From NCBI GenBank assembly GCA_030704615.1, contig CM060734.1, forward strand, positions 558,001 through 622,000: 64,000 bases of DNA. The letters are read 5' to 3'. Numbering within the stretch: position 1 is the first letter of the stretch; each line of letters opens with the position of its first letter. This document shows positions 55,089-64,000 of the stretch, one piece after another. The translations under genes and the position numbers were made by a program. Under the pieces are notes generated by a model, which made no database searches, was not told where the DNA came from, and saw only the letters and a list, made by a program, of their open reading frames with translations. Origin of the DNA: Takakia lepidozioides (taxonomy: Eukaryota > Streptophyta > Takakiopsida > Takakiales > Takakiaceae).

Positions 55089-55192
55089 CTACTGTCATGC
55101 AGATTGTACTGATGACCAGCAAGTAGATGTATTAGATTGATATTGAATTGCCCCCTCAACAGGCAAGACCTCCGAACATGCAAGGACCATAC

Positions 55193-55363
55193 CTTCAGAA
55201 GAATGTCCATGCCAAAACAGAAGAATGCGCGCTGCTGTTGTCTCTCCAGTGGCCACAAAGCTGCCCAGACGCCTGCAGCTAGTCTCCTTTTGGTGGAGAA
55301 GAGAACATCTCCAATGGCTCCTCCAATCTGCTGGATGAGGTATGCAATGCCCTTGAACTTGAG
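55193..55363 (-). CDS. Unidentified minus-strand gene, internal exon
   Basis: A 171-bp exon from an AG acceptor (ATTAG) to AAG/GTATGG, encoding 57 residues (FKGIAYLIQQIGGAIGDVLF, LAAGVWAALWPLERQQQRAF, GMDILLK). Phase 0 throughout. Hydrophobic stretches suggest membrane or organelle location; this is inference. Confidence 0.65.
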
Positions 55364-55374
55364 CTAATAGAGCT

Positions 55375-55569
55375 GCCAGCGGCGTAAGGGCAAGAGGACC
55401 CACCCAGTTGCCGAACAACAGCATCTGCCAGTATGGGTGCTGCTGCTAATGTTCTTGCCACCATGTACCCTGTCACGCAATTATCCCCAGTGTTTAACAA
55501 CAGTTCTCTGAAGCAGATATTGGCAACGTAGGGAGGCAGAAGAGCTGAGGATGTACTCATCAGTGCCAT
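55375..55569 (-). CDS. Unidentified minus-strand gene, upstream exon (tentative)
   Basis: The frame from ATG at 55,569 reads SSALLPPYVANICFRELLL, TGDNCVTGYMVARTLAAAPI and LADAVVRQLG, which looks coding. The join to the exon at 55,363 is unclear: the gap is only about 40-50 bp and no phase-0 donor fits, so either a base is missing or the exon ends differently. Further upstream exons were not found. Confidence 0.45.
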
Positions 55570-56030
55570 GCTTTGTCATTCAGATCGGAAGTGCCGTAGC
55601 TCTCCCACAGCCAGCAACATGTTCATTTGCATCTAGGGTGAACTATTGGATTCTATGCAAGCCGCAGACATTCAGAATGAAGCTGGGCAGTACTCAAGAG
55701 TATAAAGGGACTTATGAAAGAGGACAGGGCATTTAGTACCCGTCGAGGGATGGACCATGCCGGCAGTCCCGCCAATGCCTAACACTCTTTGAGGGAGGAC
55801 TGGGAGTGGTAGCCCATTGGAATGACACATGTTCTGAACAGATTACGGCACCGAAAAGTCCCCATTAGTATTATCCTTGACCTTTTCATTTACATATCTC
55901 GCCTTGGCTTCCATCAACCAGTACCTTGCCATTCATAATTTTTGAGCATTTCATTGTAGCATCTACACCCAAAATTTAAAGATGCGCTACGAACTGTATA
56001 GAAAGAAAGCAAATAAACTAAGTTTCTCAC
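55570..56030. other. No gene identified
   Basis: Probably upstream or intron sequence of the minus-strand gene. Nothing recognised. Confidence 0.35.
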
Positions 56031-56340
56031 ACAAGCCTCCAAATAGTTTCTCATTTCTTTACTATGCCAAGGTAGATGTATGATGACGAGTGCATCCAAA
56101 GGGTGTCAAGGAGCTCCTAACCAGTGTTGGGCCGGTATATGGGGGCACAAGCCTCCAAATAGTTTCTCATTTCTTTACTATGCCAAGTAGATGTATGATG
56201 GCGAGTGCATCCAAAGGGTGTCAAGGAGCTCCTAACCAGTGTTGGGCCGGTATATGGGGGCACAAGCCTCCAAATAGTTTCTCATTTCTTTACTATGCCA
56301 AGTAGATGTATGATGACGAGTGCATCCAAAGGGCGTCAAG
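56031..56340 (+). repeat. Tandem repeat, about 117-bp unit, 2.6 copies
   Basis: ACAAGCCTCCAAATAGTTTC recurs at 56,031, 56,149 and about 56,264; GAGTGCATCCAAAGGG recurs in step. Units are nearly identical, so the expansion is recent. Confidence 0.93.
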
Positions 56341-56469
56341 GCTTCCAGGAATATTGAGAGCTCAGGTTACCTCTCACCAACCACCCCCACAATTCTGGGT
56401 CAGCAGGTGTTAAACATCTGAAGGCAGTACGCTGGAAATACGTACTCATCTTCTTCAATGCTACGCACG

Positions 56470-56960
56470 TTGATTCCAGTGTTGGACTGGTATACCTGGT
56501 TTAACCTAGGTATGGAATACAGGTATGAATATATATATTGAAGAACATACCAGTCGGGTATGAAAGAACCAGTGTACCGCGGTGAGTTCATGGCGAATGG
56601 AGGTAGGTATGAGTATATGTTAGTGCAGCTAGTTATACCCTGCACTACAATTTGGTTTATTCAATCCATGTTGCAATTTAGACTTCATTTGCTGTTTCGT
56701 GCTACTTTGGGTTACCTTTGCCTAGTGTTTCACGGCTTGGATTAAAATTAGCTATGTGCTAAATGACATTTATTTCTATGTATGGTGAGCTGTAGAAATA
56801 CCATACCAGTGCTCATACCCACAGTATCACTACAGAGAAAGGGCAATACTAGTACCATACTCATATACAGCCCAAAGTACAACTACTCATACCAGATTCA
56901 TACCCAAGTTGCTCATACCTGTATAGATACCTCTACCAGCCTACTCATGTTCGTCGCGAT
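56470..56960. repeat. Inverted-repeat-rich segment, possible degenerate MITE
   Basis: The left half is rich in GGTATGA and ACTGGTATACC; the right half in TCATACC and ATACCAG, the complementary words. Ends and target duplication are not defined. Confidence 0.45.
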
Positions 56961-57199
56961 TGGCTGGAACTGCCAGCCCGGCGGTTTCCAGCCGGTCATC
57001 CCACGATCTGCGGGGCTTCAATTTGAATTATTTTTTATAATCGTGGCCAATGGCGCCGCAACGAGTGCGCGTAGGGCCCACATTTTTCAAAGATGCATGG
57101 AATGTCGTGGACCCAGATCTGCCGTATTCAGTCCACTCATTCTTGCATCTACATACAAAGATATTGGAGCCCCATTGACAAAGAATACCTGCTCCATTA

Positions 57200-57530
57200 T
57201 GCAGTGGATTCACAACCCATGAATGGTTGTCAACAATCCTGACTGCAACGAAGAATTCCAGTTACCACAAAGAAAACCAACACATGTTAAGGAGTTGTCA
57301 TCAAAGACACTAAAACCCAAGCGGCCTGAAGCTACGAAGTCCAGTGACATTGTCGTGCGCATACATATTGCTACACAACTACATCGTTGTCCAAAACCAC
57401 ACAACACATGTGCACACCACACACTAGTATACCACTAGTCCACCACTAGGCTACAACTAGTCAGTCACTAGGCTGCCACTATGCTGCCCACTATGGCAGT
57501 CACTAGTCCACACAATCGCCCCCCTAGTTG
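57200..57530 (-). repeat. Polypurine tract and partial 3' LTR of gypsy copy 3
   Basis: On the minus strand CTAGGGGGGCGAT is followed by TGTGTGGACTAGTGACTG, matching the position of copy 2's LTR start. The LTR appears truncated; its minisatellite is not found to the left. Confidence 0.6.
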
Positions 57531-57774
57531 GTGCTTAGGTCCCTCTAAGTCCAGGTAGCCACAAGATGTGATAGTGACCATAGCCTCACTAAGTCCTCCA
57601 CCACTGTTCCTACTACACTCAAACTCGATAGATCAAGTGGCCGGGTGCAAGAGTTGCCCCATCGTTAGTTGCCGTCTTGCAACCTGTGAACGTGAGCCTG
57701 GGATCTCGTGTATTGACTCCTATGAGCTTAGCTTCCCATGTCTTGTTAGCTGCCTCTAGTCATATCCACTGCCA

Positions 57775-58048
57775 CTATCCCAAGCAATGTGGACACAACC
57801 AATCTCCATCAGGAATCTTCTCCAGAGGTGGTGTCAAGCATCCCATGTGTCAGCCTCTTGAGCATCGATCACACACCAGCATGGTGGCTGCCTCTTTGGT
57901 AGACTCACAGAGCATGCACCTCAAACCTGCAAGTACCATTGCCAAGTTTGGGTCAACTCTGCCATTGACATTGGGAAGGTGACATGGCGCACAATTACGC
58001 ACATGGTCCTTCCAAGTCACGTCATCCCGACCCTCCAAGATCAGAACC
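57775..58048 (-). pseudogene. pol: PHD finger end of integrase, gypsy copy 3
   Basis: The frame runs from WKDHVRNCAPCHLPN through CMLCES and VCDRCSRG to HMGCLTPPLE, GDWLCPHCLG and a stop at 57,775-57,777. The conserved Trp of the CSRGWHMGC segment is replaced by TGA (57,850-57,852). The finger is in frame with the integrase C-terminal segment, which shows that it belongs to the polyprotein. The solo LTR ends at its left boundary. Confidence 0.85.
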
Positions 58049-58752
58049 TGTCCCGGACCTTCGCCTTGAGGGCAGGGGGTTGGGACACAAAAGGGGCTGC
58101 CTCTGTGGTGGGGGCAGTAACAACAATAAATACGGAGGCTGAAGCACCCTTGAGTGCCCAAGGCACTCAAGGAGGCGGAGGCGCTCACTAGGTGGAACCC
58201 CGCACATCGGGTTGCGGTGGGGGTGGTTCCACGAGGAGTGGTGGTAGCTTAGTGGGACTTAGTGGGGGTGGCATAGGACTCACCATGGGGCGGAGATCTT
58301 GTGGTGGGAGTCGTGGGGAGTCTTGGGACTCATCACGGTCCATTGGGGCCGTGGTGGGTGGGCCAAGACTCACCGCGACTCACCACCGGGAATGGTGGGT
58401 CTTCGTGGTGGTTCGCCATTAAAGGATGGTGTTGTTTGTGAAACCCCCGCGGACAGTCACAAAAGTATATATAGGGAATAGTAACCCCGAGAACGGTGCA
58501 AGCCCGTTGGTGACAAAAAACTAGTGAGTAAGCGTGCGAGCCGGAAAGCGACCAAGGTGTGGGGAGCTATTCCGGACTGCCAACAACCAAAGGGAATTTC
58601 CACTAGGCCCAGATTGAGAGAGGGTCTTGTGGAGGAGCAAAGGGGGACCGTTATGTTCCGGTGAGCAGCCGAAGCTCCGAGTTGGCCCGGCGGCCAGTTT
58701 GGGAGTTAGGTGCGCGCATCAAAGCGAATAACTATGAGTTAGGTGCGCGACA
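58049..58752 (+). mobile_element. Solo LTR inserted in the integrase of gypsy copy 3
   Basis: 704 bp beginning TGTCCCGGACC and ending GGTGCGCGACA (TG...CA, with TGTC/GACA terminal complementarity). Flanks GAACC and GGACC look like a 5-bp duplication with one change. Across it the integrase sequence of copy 3 resumes in the order seen in copy 2. It contains TATATATAGGG at about 58,468 as a possible promoter. Its 3' part matches 13,516-13,778. Confidence 0.85.
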
Positions 58753-59760
58753 GGACCCCTGAGGGCAACACCTCTCGAACCCTCAGAATAACACGCCCTG
58801 CAATAATATCCAGGGTTGTAGGAGCAGTCTGCTGCAAATAAACATAGTCACCAGGGCTAAACCTCCGAACCCCATGACGATATCCTCCACCACGTATAGT
58901 GACATACCTCAACGTATCACAGTGTTGTGTAATGGCAAGGTTCTCAAAAGCCATGGGCATAACTTTCTTAAACAACTCTGCACGCTGATCACATGCACAT
59001 ACCCACACGTCTGGATCATCAAGGTTAAGGACTTGAGCAGTGTCCCCACGAATGGCTACAGGAAAATCTAGCTCTCGGCTAAAGAGAAGGAAATATGGTG
59101 AGAATGAGGCAAGTGATGCTTGCTTGCTAAACCTGTAGCCCATGGCTAACCAAGGTTCCTGAAGATCCCAATCTCCTAGGTGTCCCTTCTGCAAGCCATA
59201 CTTGTGCAAACCCCTCTTCACCGTATGAACAACTCTCTCTGCGAAGCCATTAGCCTCATGATGATCCCGAGAAGTGGTGCGGTGGTCTCTCAAGGCTTTA
59301 TCACGCAAAGTCTAAAACTCCCCCAAGAACTCTCTTCCTTGGTCCGTGAGTACCTCAGCTAGAGCACCGAATCGGCTAAGCACACGATCCAAGAATGCAT
59401 ACGCAGCCCCCTCACTAGCCTTATCAGGCAATGGAACCAACTCAATCCACTTGGAGAAGTGCTCCACCATCACCAACACATATCTGTGGTCAAGACTCCA
59501 CATGTAGCCCAATCCCATGATCGGAAAGGGATGCAACTGGGGTGTAGGGGCGTTGAATAAAGCACGCACCCTGTCACACACCATGCACCTAGCCACGAAC
59601 CGTTGCACCTCTGTGTGCATACCACGCCACCAATACTGCCCCTACAGTAAACTGTGAGTGCGTCACACTCCAAAATGCCCCAACTCCTCATGGGCATGCC
59701 GCACTAACTGTGCACGCTGTGTTGGGTGAGGCACAATCCTCACCCGACCATCCTTCCACA
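58753..59760 (-). pseudogene. pol: Integrase of gypsy copy 3
   Basis: Zinc-binding domain (HAHEELGHFGV, CMVCDR) and core with LTDQGREFLG and DHHEANGFAERV. About 30 bp is missing after the first catalytic Asp (SLD then HRYVLVMVEHFSKW). Two or three stops occur, including one at about 59,313. The C-terminal domain (GDYVYLQQTAPTTLD) ends where the solo LTR enters. Confidence 0.88.
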
Positions 59761-60560
59761 CTCGGAGCAGGTGTATCCCCTCCTACTTGAACCTCTTGGC
59801 TCGTTACAAGATCCGATCCCTCTCCTTGGCAGTCACAGTGGCTGTCGTGTCTCCAGTACGGAAATAGTCCAACACAGCCGAATCCATATGTATATCTCTG
59901 GCACCACCTGGCTCATCACTAGCCTCAGGGTCCTCAGACACTCCGTCTACAGTCATCCCTGTTGTAGGTCCAACCTGACCTCCCGATGCCAAGATACACA
60001 AAAAGGCAGATGCATGCTATCCCAACACCATCTCCTCGTCCGTCTCACCATGCCACCGAGCTTCAGTGTCATCCTGCTGGCTCATGCATGGATTGCGACT
60101 CAATCCATCCGCATCCCGATTGACCAAACCCGGTCGATGCACCACCTGAACATGTCTCTCATGCTCCTCCACCGTAGCACGAGAGACAAAGCAATTCCTG
60201 TAAGCCCTCCGGAACTGCCATATACGTCGTCTCTCTCCTCCGATGACAATGGGTCCAATGTCAGGCTCCCAATTGTCCTCCGTAACTGCAACCTTAAGTC
60301 CAGCAGACTTAGAGGTAGGAGACGCGTCCCGTGGTTGTTATGCTGCAACCTCTTGAGCAGTGCCCATTGCCTGCTCTGTCAATCGCAAGGCCTCATCCTG
60401 CCCCATCATCTCATCCTTAAGGACCTCTTCAACCCGAGAAGAATCACCAACCTCATCCATCACCGCCGCCTTGGCTGCCAACTCCATCTGAACCTCGAGC
60501 ACCTCCCACGTGTGCCATGGATGTCTGCACCCCGTGGTCCTCACCTGCTCGCCCTCACTC
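59761..60560 (-). pseudogene. Pol linkers with RT-RNase H deletion, gypsy copy 3
   Basis: GLVNRDADGLSRNPCMSQQ, the last RNase H residues, is preceded on the same strand by a short VEEHERH segment of RT and then directly by the pre-RT linker (GPIVIGGERRRI). So about 1.3 kb of RT and RNase H is lost in two joined deletions at about 60,150-60,200. The acidic linker after the DMT (EVGDSSRVEEVLKDEMMGQD) is preserved. Confidence 0.82.
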
Positions 60561-61580
60561 ACTGCCTGTACCGTCTTGGTAGGCAGAGATACCATCAAGG
60601 GAAGTGCACTCCGCACTCTACGTTGCTCAACCATAGCCAAGCTGATAATCCAGGTCAAGCAATTGAGATCCATCGCTTGCCCCAACACGACGTGATGCCT
60701 CAGAAAGAGAAGGCACCGCCGTGGTCCCACTGAAAAAACCCATCGCCCGCTCACGCTCGTCAGCATTAGGTTCCACTAACTGTTGCAACTGAGCATCCCA
60801 CAGGAGGCCAGGTCCACTATCCCGGAAAGCATGCGATCTTGGGAAGCTGAGCAGTGTAGGTAGTCTGCACGTGGTTGACCCACCTTGTTGACCACTGCCA
60901 AAGGCGAACGGTCATCGTGTCTCACACGCTGAGACTGCCTCCCTGTGTCCAAAATGCTATCCACTATGAGGTGTGCTGGTCGCTGCACCCCATCAAATGC
61001 ATGCTTAAGTAGTGCGGGTGGCATCAAGTTAGTCCACCATAGTTGTGGACGATGAGTCCGTGACCCCACTGCAGCTGCATCTAGCAACACTGCTGACCCA
61101 AGCCACGACCGGACTTGATGCACACTGGCCATCACCTTGGCCCGAGAATCGCCCATCACTGGCACGTTTTCCAAGATGTATGCTGGAGATAGCTTGATGA
61201 AGCTGGTGCAAAACTCGCACCATCTCCCAAAACAGACCCAACCTCGAGTCTTGCAATCCATTGCCATGCCCGGCTGATGAATGCCCTTGGCAAGGCCAAC
61301 CTGCCACTACCAAATCAATGGAGACAACCCGCTCCAAATCATGCGCCCCCAACAAAGAAATGTTTGCTGACAAGGCCTGCTGATAGCCATGAACTGCAGA
61401 CACCGACAACAACTCAGGATACTATTGCACCAACTGAGCAACATGGCGTAGGGAGACGCGTCGTGCAGTCTCATCCCTCTCCACATACAGGTAACGCCAA
61501 ACTCGTACACCTGCCTCTAGCACAGCAGCTAATCCGATGCTGATCCCGCCCTTCATCCGGATACTGCCACACAATAGGTG
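60561..61580 (-). pseudogene. C5 cytosine DNA methyltransferase domain, gypsy copy 3
   Basis: Matches copy 1: GGISIGLAAVLEAGV, LVVAGWPCQGHSSAGHGNG with the catalytic PCQ, ILENVP, SRTHRPQLWWTNL, and the LGQAMDLNCLTW C terminus. Just before GGIS a loss of about 22 bp removes the DLF of motif I. A stop (VQ-stop-YPE) at about 61,422 and frameshifts near 60,740-60,850 are present, but the frame stays open at the place where copy 1 is shifted (LLKHAFDGVQRP). Confidence 0.87.
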
Positions 61581-61885
61581 TGGTGTCCTATGGAGACAAC
61601 TGAGGTGAACCTGGTGCAATCCCTGCACTCTCCTCCTCTCCTGATGGTACAAAAGCCTCTACCCAGGCAAGTTGTACCCGTCGATCAGCCACCTGCTGCA
61701 AATCCTTGCTCGTGCCCCACAATGGAGTCTAAGCAACCATGGCAGACAACTCCACCATACCATACATGTCATCCTACTCTCTTGGAGGTGTATCATCCTC
61801 TGAATGAGCGTTGCCTTCTAGCAACTCTCCAGGCCAAGTCACTACAGCTGTGAATGCTGCTAGTGTCGGCATCTTGCCTCGCTTC
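61581..61885 (-). pseudogene. Protease-DMT linker, gypsy copy 3
   Basis: MPTLAAFTA, a GNAHSEDDTP segment and VEAFVPSGEE match copy 1 at 7,855-8,100. Upstream, at about 61,885, the sequence jumps to the leader (GGTGTCACTAGTTGCTG), removing about 2.6 kb of gag-protease. Confidence 0.82.
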
Positions 61886-64000
61886 AGCAACTAGTGACAC
61901 CTCCGTATTGACAAACTGTCACTCAACCGGTCATGAACATGTCCCTAACCCCCTCTCCACAAGGTAACCGGGTAGAGAACTTGTTGCGGCTTATGGTTTG
62001 GAATACTAGGTTCTTAACATAGCCTACACCTGCACCTGCATCCACCGCAAGCACTCCTATGGTTGGCTGGTCATCACCTCCAACCTCACCACAGGAGAAA
62101 CAATGATGGTCTGACTGGTCATCACCCCAGCCTTACCATCGACAACATGCTCTAGGACTGGCCGGTGATAAAATCCGGACCAATCATCTATAAAAACAAG
62201 CCCACACAAAACTAACATGGCGCACAGTCAAGCATGCAGGTATGGAGAGGATCCAAACACAAGAAATCATAACGACAACTCTCCCACACCAAAAACAACT
62301 TCACGGTGTTGCTCCTGCAAAGACAACCCAGCCCAAACCTGGACTGACTCTTGCCTCCACCTACGGAAATGTCTTGGCCTAATGAGAGGGTGGAAAACTA
62401 CGAGGAAGAGAAGCTAAAGCAATGCCTAACCCCAGCATGCCCTCATCCCAACACTCTTTCTCTCCTCTCTTCCCTCACTTGCATGACCATGGGAATATCA
62501 TGAAGATACTCCTCAAATTGCCCTCCACGAGCTTCGAAATTTGGCCTTCAAGACCATATGCTAGTCCTCAGGCAGTCCACCAGTGCCTCCACGAGTCAGT
62601 ACAGGCCGTCCACAGGTCAACACGGGCCACCACAGACCAGCACAGACCCACACAGATCACAGGTCACAGCCGTCACAGCCCCACACAGGCCACAGCCCCA
62701 CAGCCCATCACAGCCCATCACAGCCCCAAAGGCCATAGGGCACAGCCTGTCACTGCCAGTCACAGTCCGTCACAGCCCATCACAGCCCCACAGGCCACAG
62801 GTCACATCCATCACAGCCCTACACAGGTGACAGGGTCACAGCATTACACGTCACAGCCTCACACAGCCACAGTCACAGGTCACAGCCTGCCACAGCCGTC
62901 ACAGCCCCACAGGCCACCTGTCGCAGCCGGTCACAGCCCCAAGGCCACATGGCACACAGCCTGTCACAGCACGTCACAGCCCATCACAGCCCCACAGGCC
63001 AAAGGTCACAGCCTGTCACAGTCCGTCACAGCCCCACAGGCCACAGGTCACAGCCTGTCACAGCCCCAAAGGCCACAGGGCACAACCAGTCACAGTCCGT
63101 CACAGCCCATCACAGCCCCACAGGCCACAGCCTGTCACAGCCCATCACAGTCCCATCCATGGCCGTTCATGGCAGTTTAGCCGTTTCTCCAAAGGGTTTA
63201 GCCACGCCAAGCTAGGGTTTGTGTCTCTTGGACTCTAGGCTTCTTTGCACCGAGCTATGGCGGCTGTGAGGAAATCAGCAAGGTATTCTTGCTCTTTATG
63301 GCTCCTACACACCACCAATAGTAGCTCTAACTCCAAAGGAAGATGTTTGCAACCAAAACTAAGTGCACAAGCTTCATTTTAACTCACAAAACAGTGCCAT
63401 TGATCCCTAAGGCGACTAACCAAACATGGCTGACTTCCAGCCCTTGTAGGCACTTATTCACGTGCTTTTCTTGATCATAGCACGCCCCTTCACACCTAAT
63501 CCAGCCCCTGCACCTGCTGCTTCAAGAGTTGTGCTCCCTTCAAGCTTGAAGTTGAAATCCCAACTCACATATGCCCTATAAGTGTTTTTCTTTCACCCCA
63601 AGTGGAAACCAGCCCTAGCCCTTCCATTCTAGCTCTCTAAAGCTTGAAAACAAGAGCCTCAATGTGCTGAAGGCATGCTCCACACATGCCCCACTCTCAC
63701 CATAAGAGAATCAGCTCCTTTGCTTCTTTTCTTGCACCCACAAACTTAAAAATACAAGCTTCAGCGGACTGAAAACATGCTCCACAGATGCCCTACAGGG
63801 AAACCAGCCCCTTCCTTCCTTTCTTGAACTCCCAGACCTGAAAGTACAAGCCTTTAACAGGCTGAAAGCATGCTCCACACATGCATTGCCCTCACATAAG
63901 GGAAGTCAGCCCTTCCCTCTTCTTTGCTTGCCCTCCAAGCTTGAAGATGGAAGCTTCAATGGGCTGAATGCATGCTCCACACATGCATCCCCTTCACACA
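61886..64000 (-). repeat. LTR/leader of gypsy copy 3, incomplete at window edge
   Basis: Reverse complement of copy 1's 3.27-5.27 kb in the same order. Contains the minisatellite (about 62,600-63,150) and the GTGTGGAGCATGC blocks (63.65-64 kb). Confidence 0.85.
62600..63150 (-). repeat. Minisatellite, copy 3 (GTCACAGCCC units on + strand)
   Basis: Complement of the 4,100-4,530 array; longer by about 100 bp and with different unit order, so it changes length between copies. Confidence 0.9.

Larger units (their letters stand above)
57200..64000 (-). mobile_element. Ty3/gypsy copy 3 of the DMT-bearing family (internally deleted, interrupted by a solo LTR)
   Basis: Read on the minus strand from the right edge: LTR/leader with minisatellite, a junction at about 61,885 that removes gag-protease, a protease-DMT linker, DMT, a pol linker, a junction at about 60,150-60,200 that removes RT and most of RNase H, a linker, integrase split by a solo LTR, PHD finger, polypurine tract CTAGGGGGGCGA (about 57,519-57,530) and the start of the 3' LTR. 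The 5' LTR continues past the window edge. Confidence 0.88.

Noticed and set aside
59726-60733. 335-codon plus-strand ORF
   Set aside because: Antisense of gypsy copy 3 linkers; no motif and the retroelement reading on the minus strand explains the sequence.

Overview
The window is eukaryotic, from a land plant. It has nuclear genes with GT-AG introns, a plastid-targeted ferredoxin-thioredoxin reductase subunit, plant PPR fragments and plant-type transposons. Dense nested repeats and the gene content would fit a fern or other seed-free plant, but species cannot be fixed from the sequence. There is no bacterial gene organisation, CRISPR array, rRNA or convincing tRNA gene.

The dominant content is a Ty3/gypsy LTR retrotransposon family present in three broken copies. 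Copy 1 (+, about 2.28-10.92 kb) carries a very long LTR/leader with a GGGCTGTGAC-type minisatellite, then gag, aspartic protease, a C5 cytosine DNA methyltransferase (DMT) domain, reverse transcriptase and RNase H; it is cut off before integrase. Copy 2 (+, about 33.93-37.83 kb) has RT, RNase H, integrase and a C-terminal PHD finger, but its 5' half is replaced by an unrelated gag. Copy 3 (-, about 57.2-64 kb) has lost most of gag-protease and RT-RNase H but keeps the DMT and integrase-PHD parts, and its integrase is split by a 704-bp solo LTR. Together they imply the order gag-PR-DMT-RT-RH-IN-PHD: an element with both a DNA-methylation writer and a histone-reader-like finger.

Other mobile DNA: an integrase/RT fragment of a second gypsy (12.06-13.52 kb, -); a broken DUF4283/zinc-knuckle ORF (16-17.9 kb); a 9.26-kb CACTA transposon (18,383-27,638) with matched CACTA ends and a CGT duplication, carrying exons of splicing factor SF3B4, PPR fragments and a nested full-length LINE; a copia fragment (37.83-39.43 kb plus LTR); a second, 5'-truncated copy of the same LINE (41,499-43,775); and a different two-ORF LINE (44,038-48,785). 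Target-site duplications found by eye fix the ends of all three large LINE insertions.

Host genes: a + strand gene whose 3' exons (48,868-50,342) encode a plant-conserved protein of unknown function and whose upstream exon ends at 41,452, so one 7.4-kb intron holds two LINEs; FTR variable subunit (52,099-52,650, +); an unidentified multi-exon gene on the minus strand (54,454-55,569); a SWIM-finger ORF (14,341-15,477, -); and exon-like fragments on both sides of gypsy copy 1. Several families of perfect hairpins or palindromes (36-560; 12-15.5 kb; 17.8-28.1 kb) are not explained by coding sequence.
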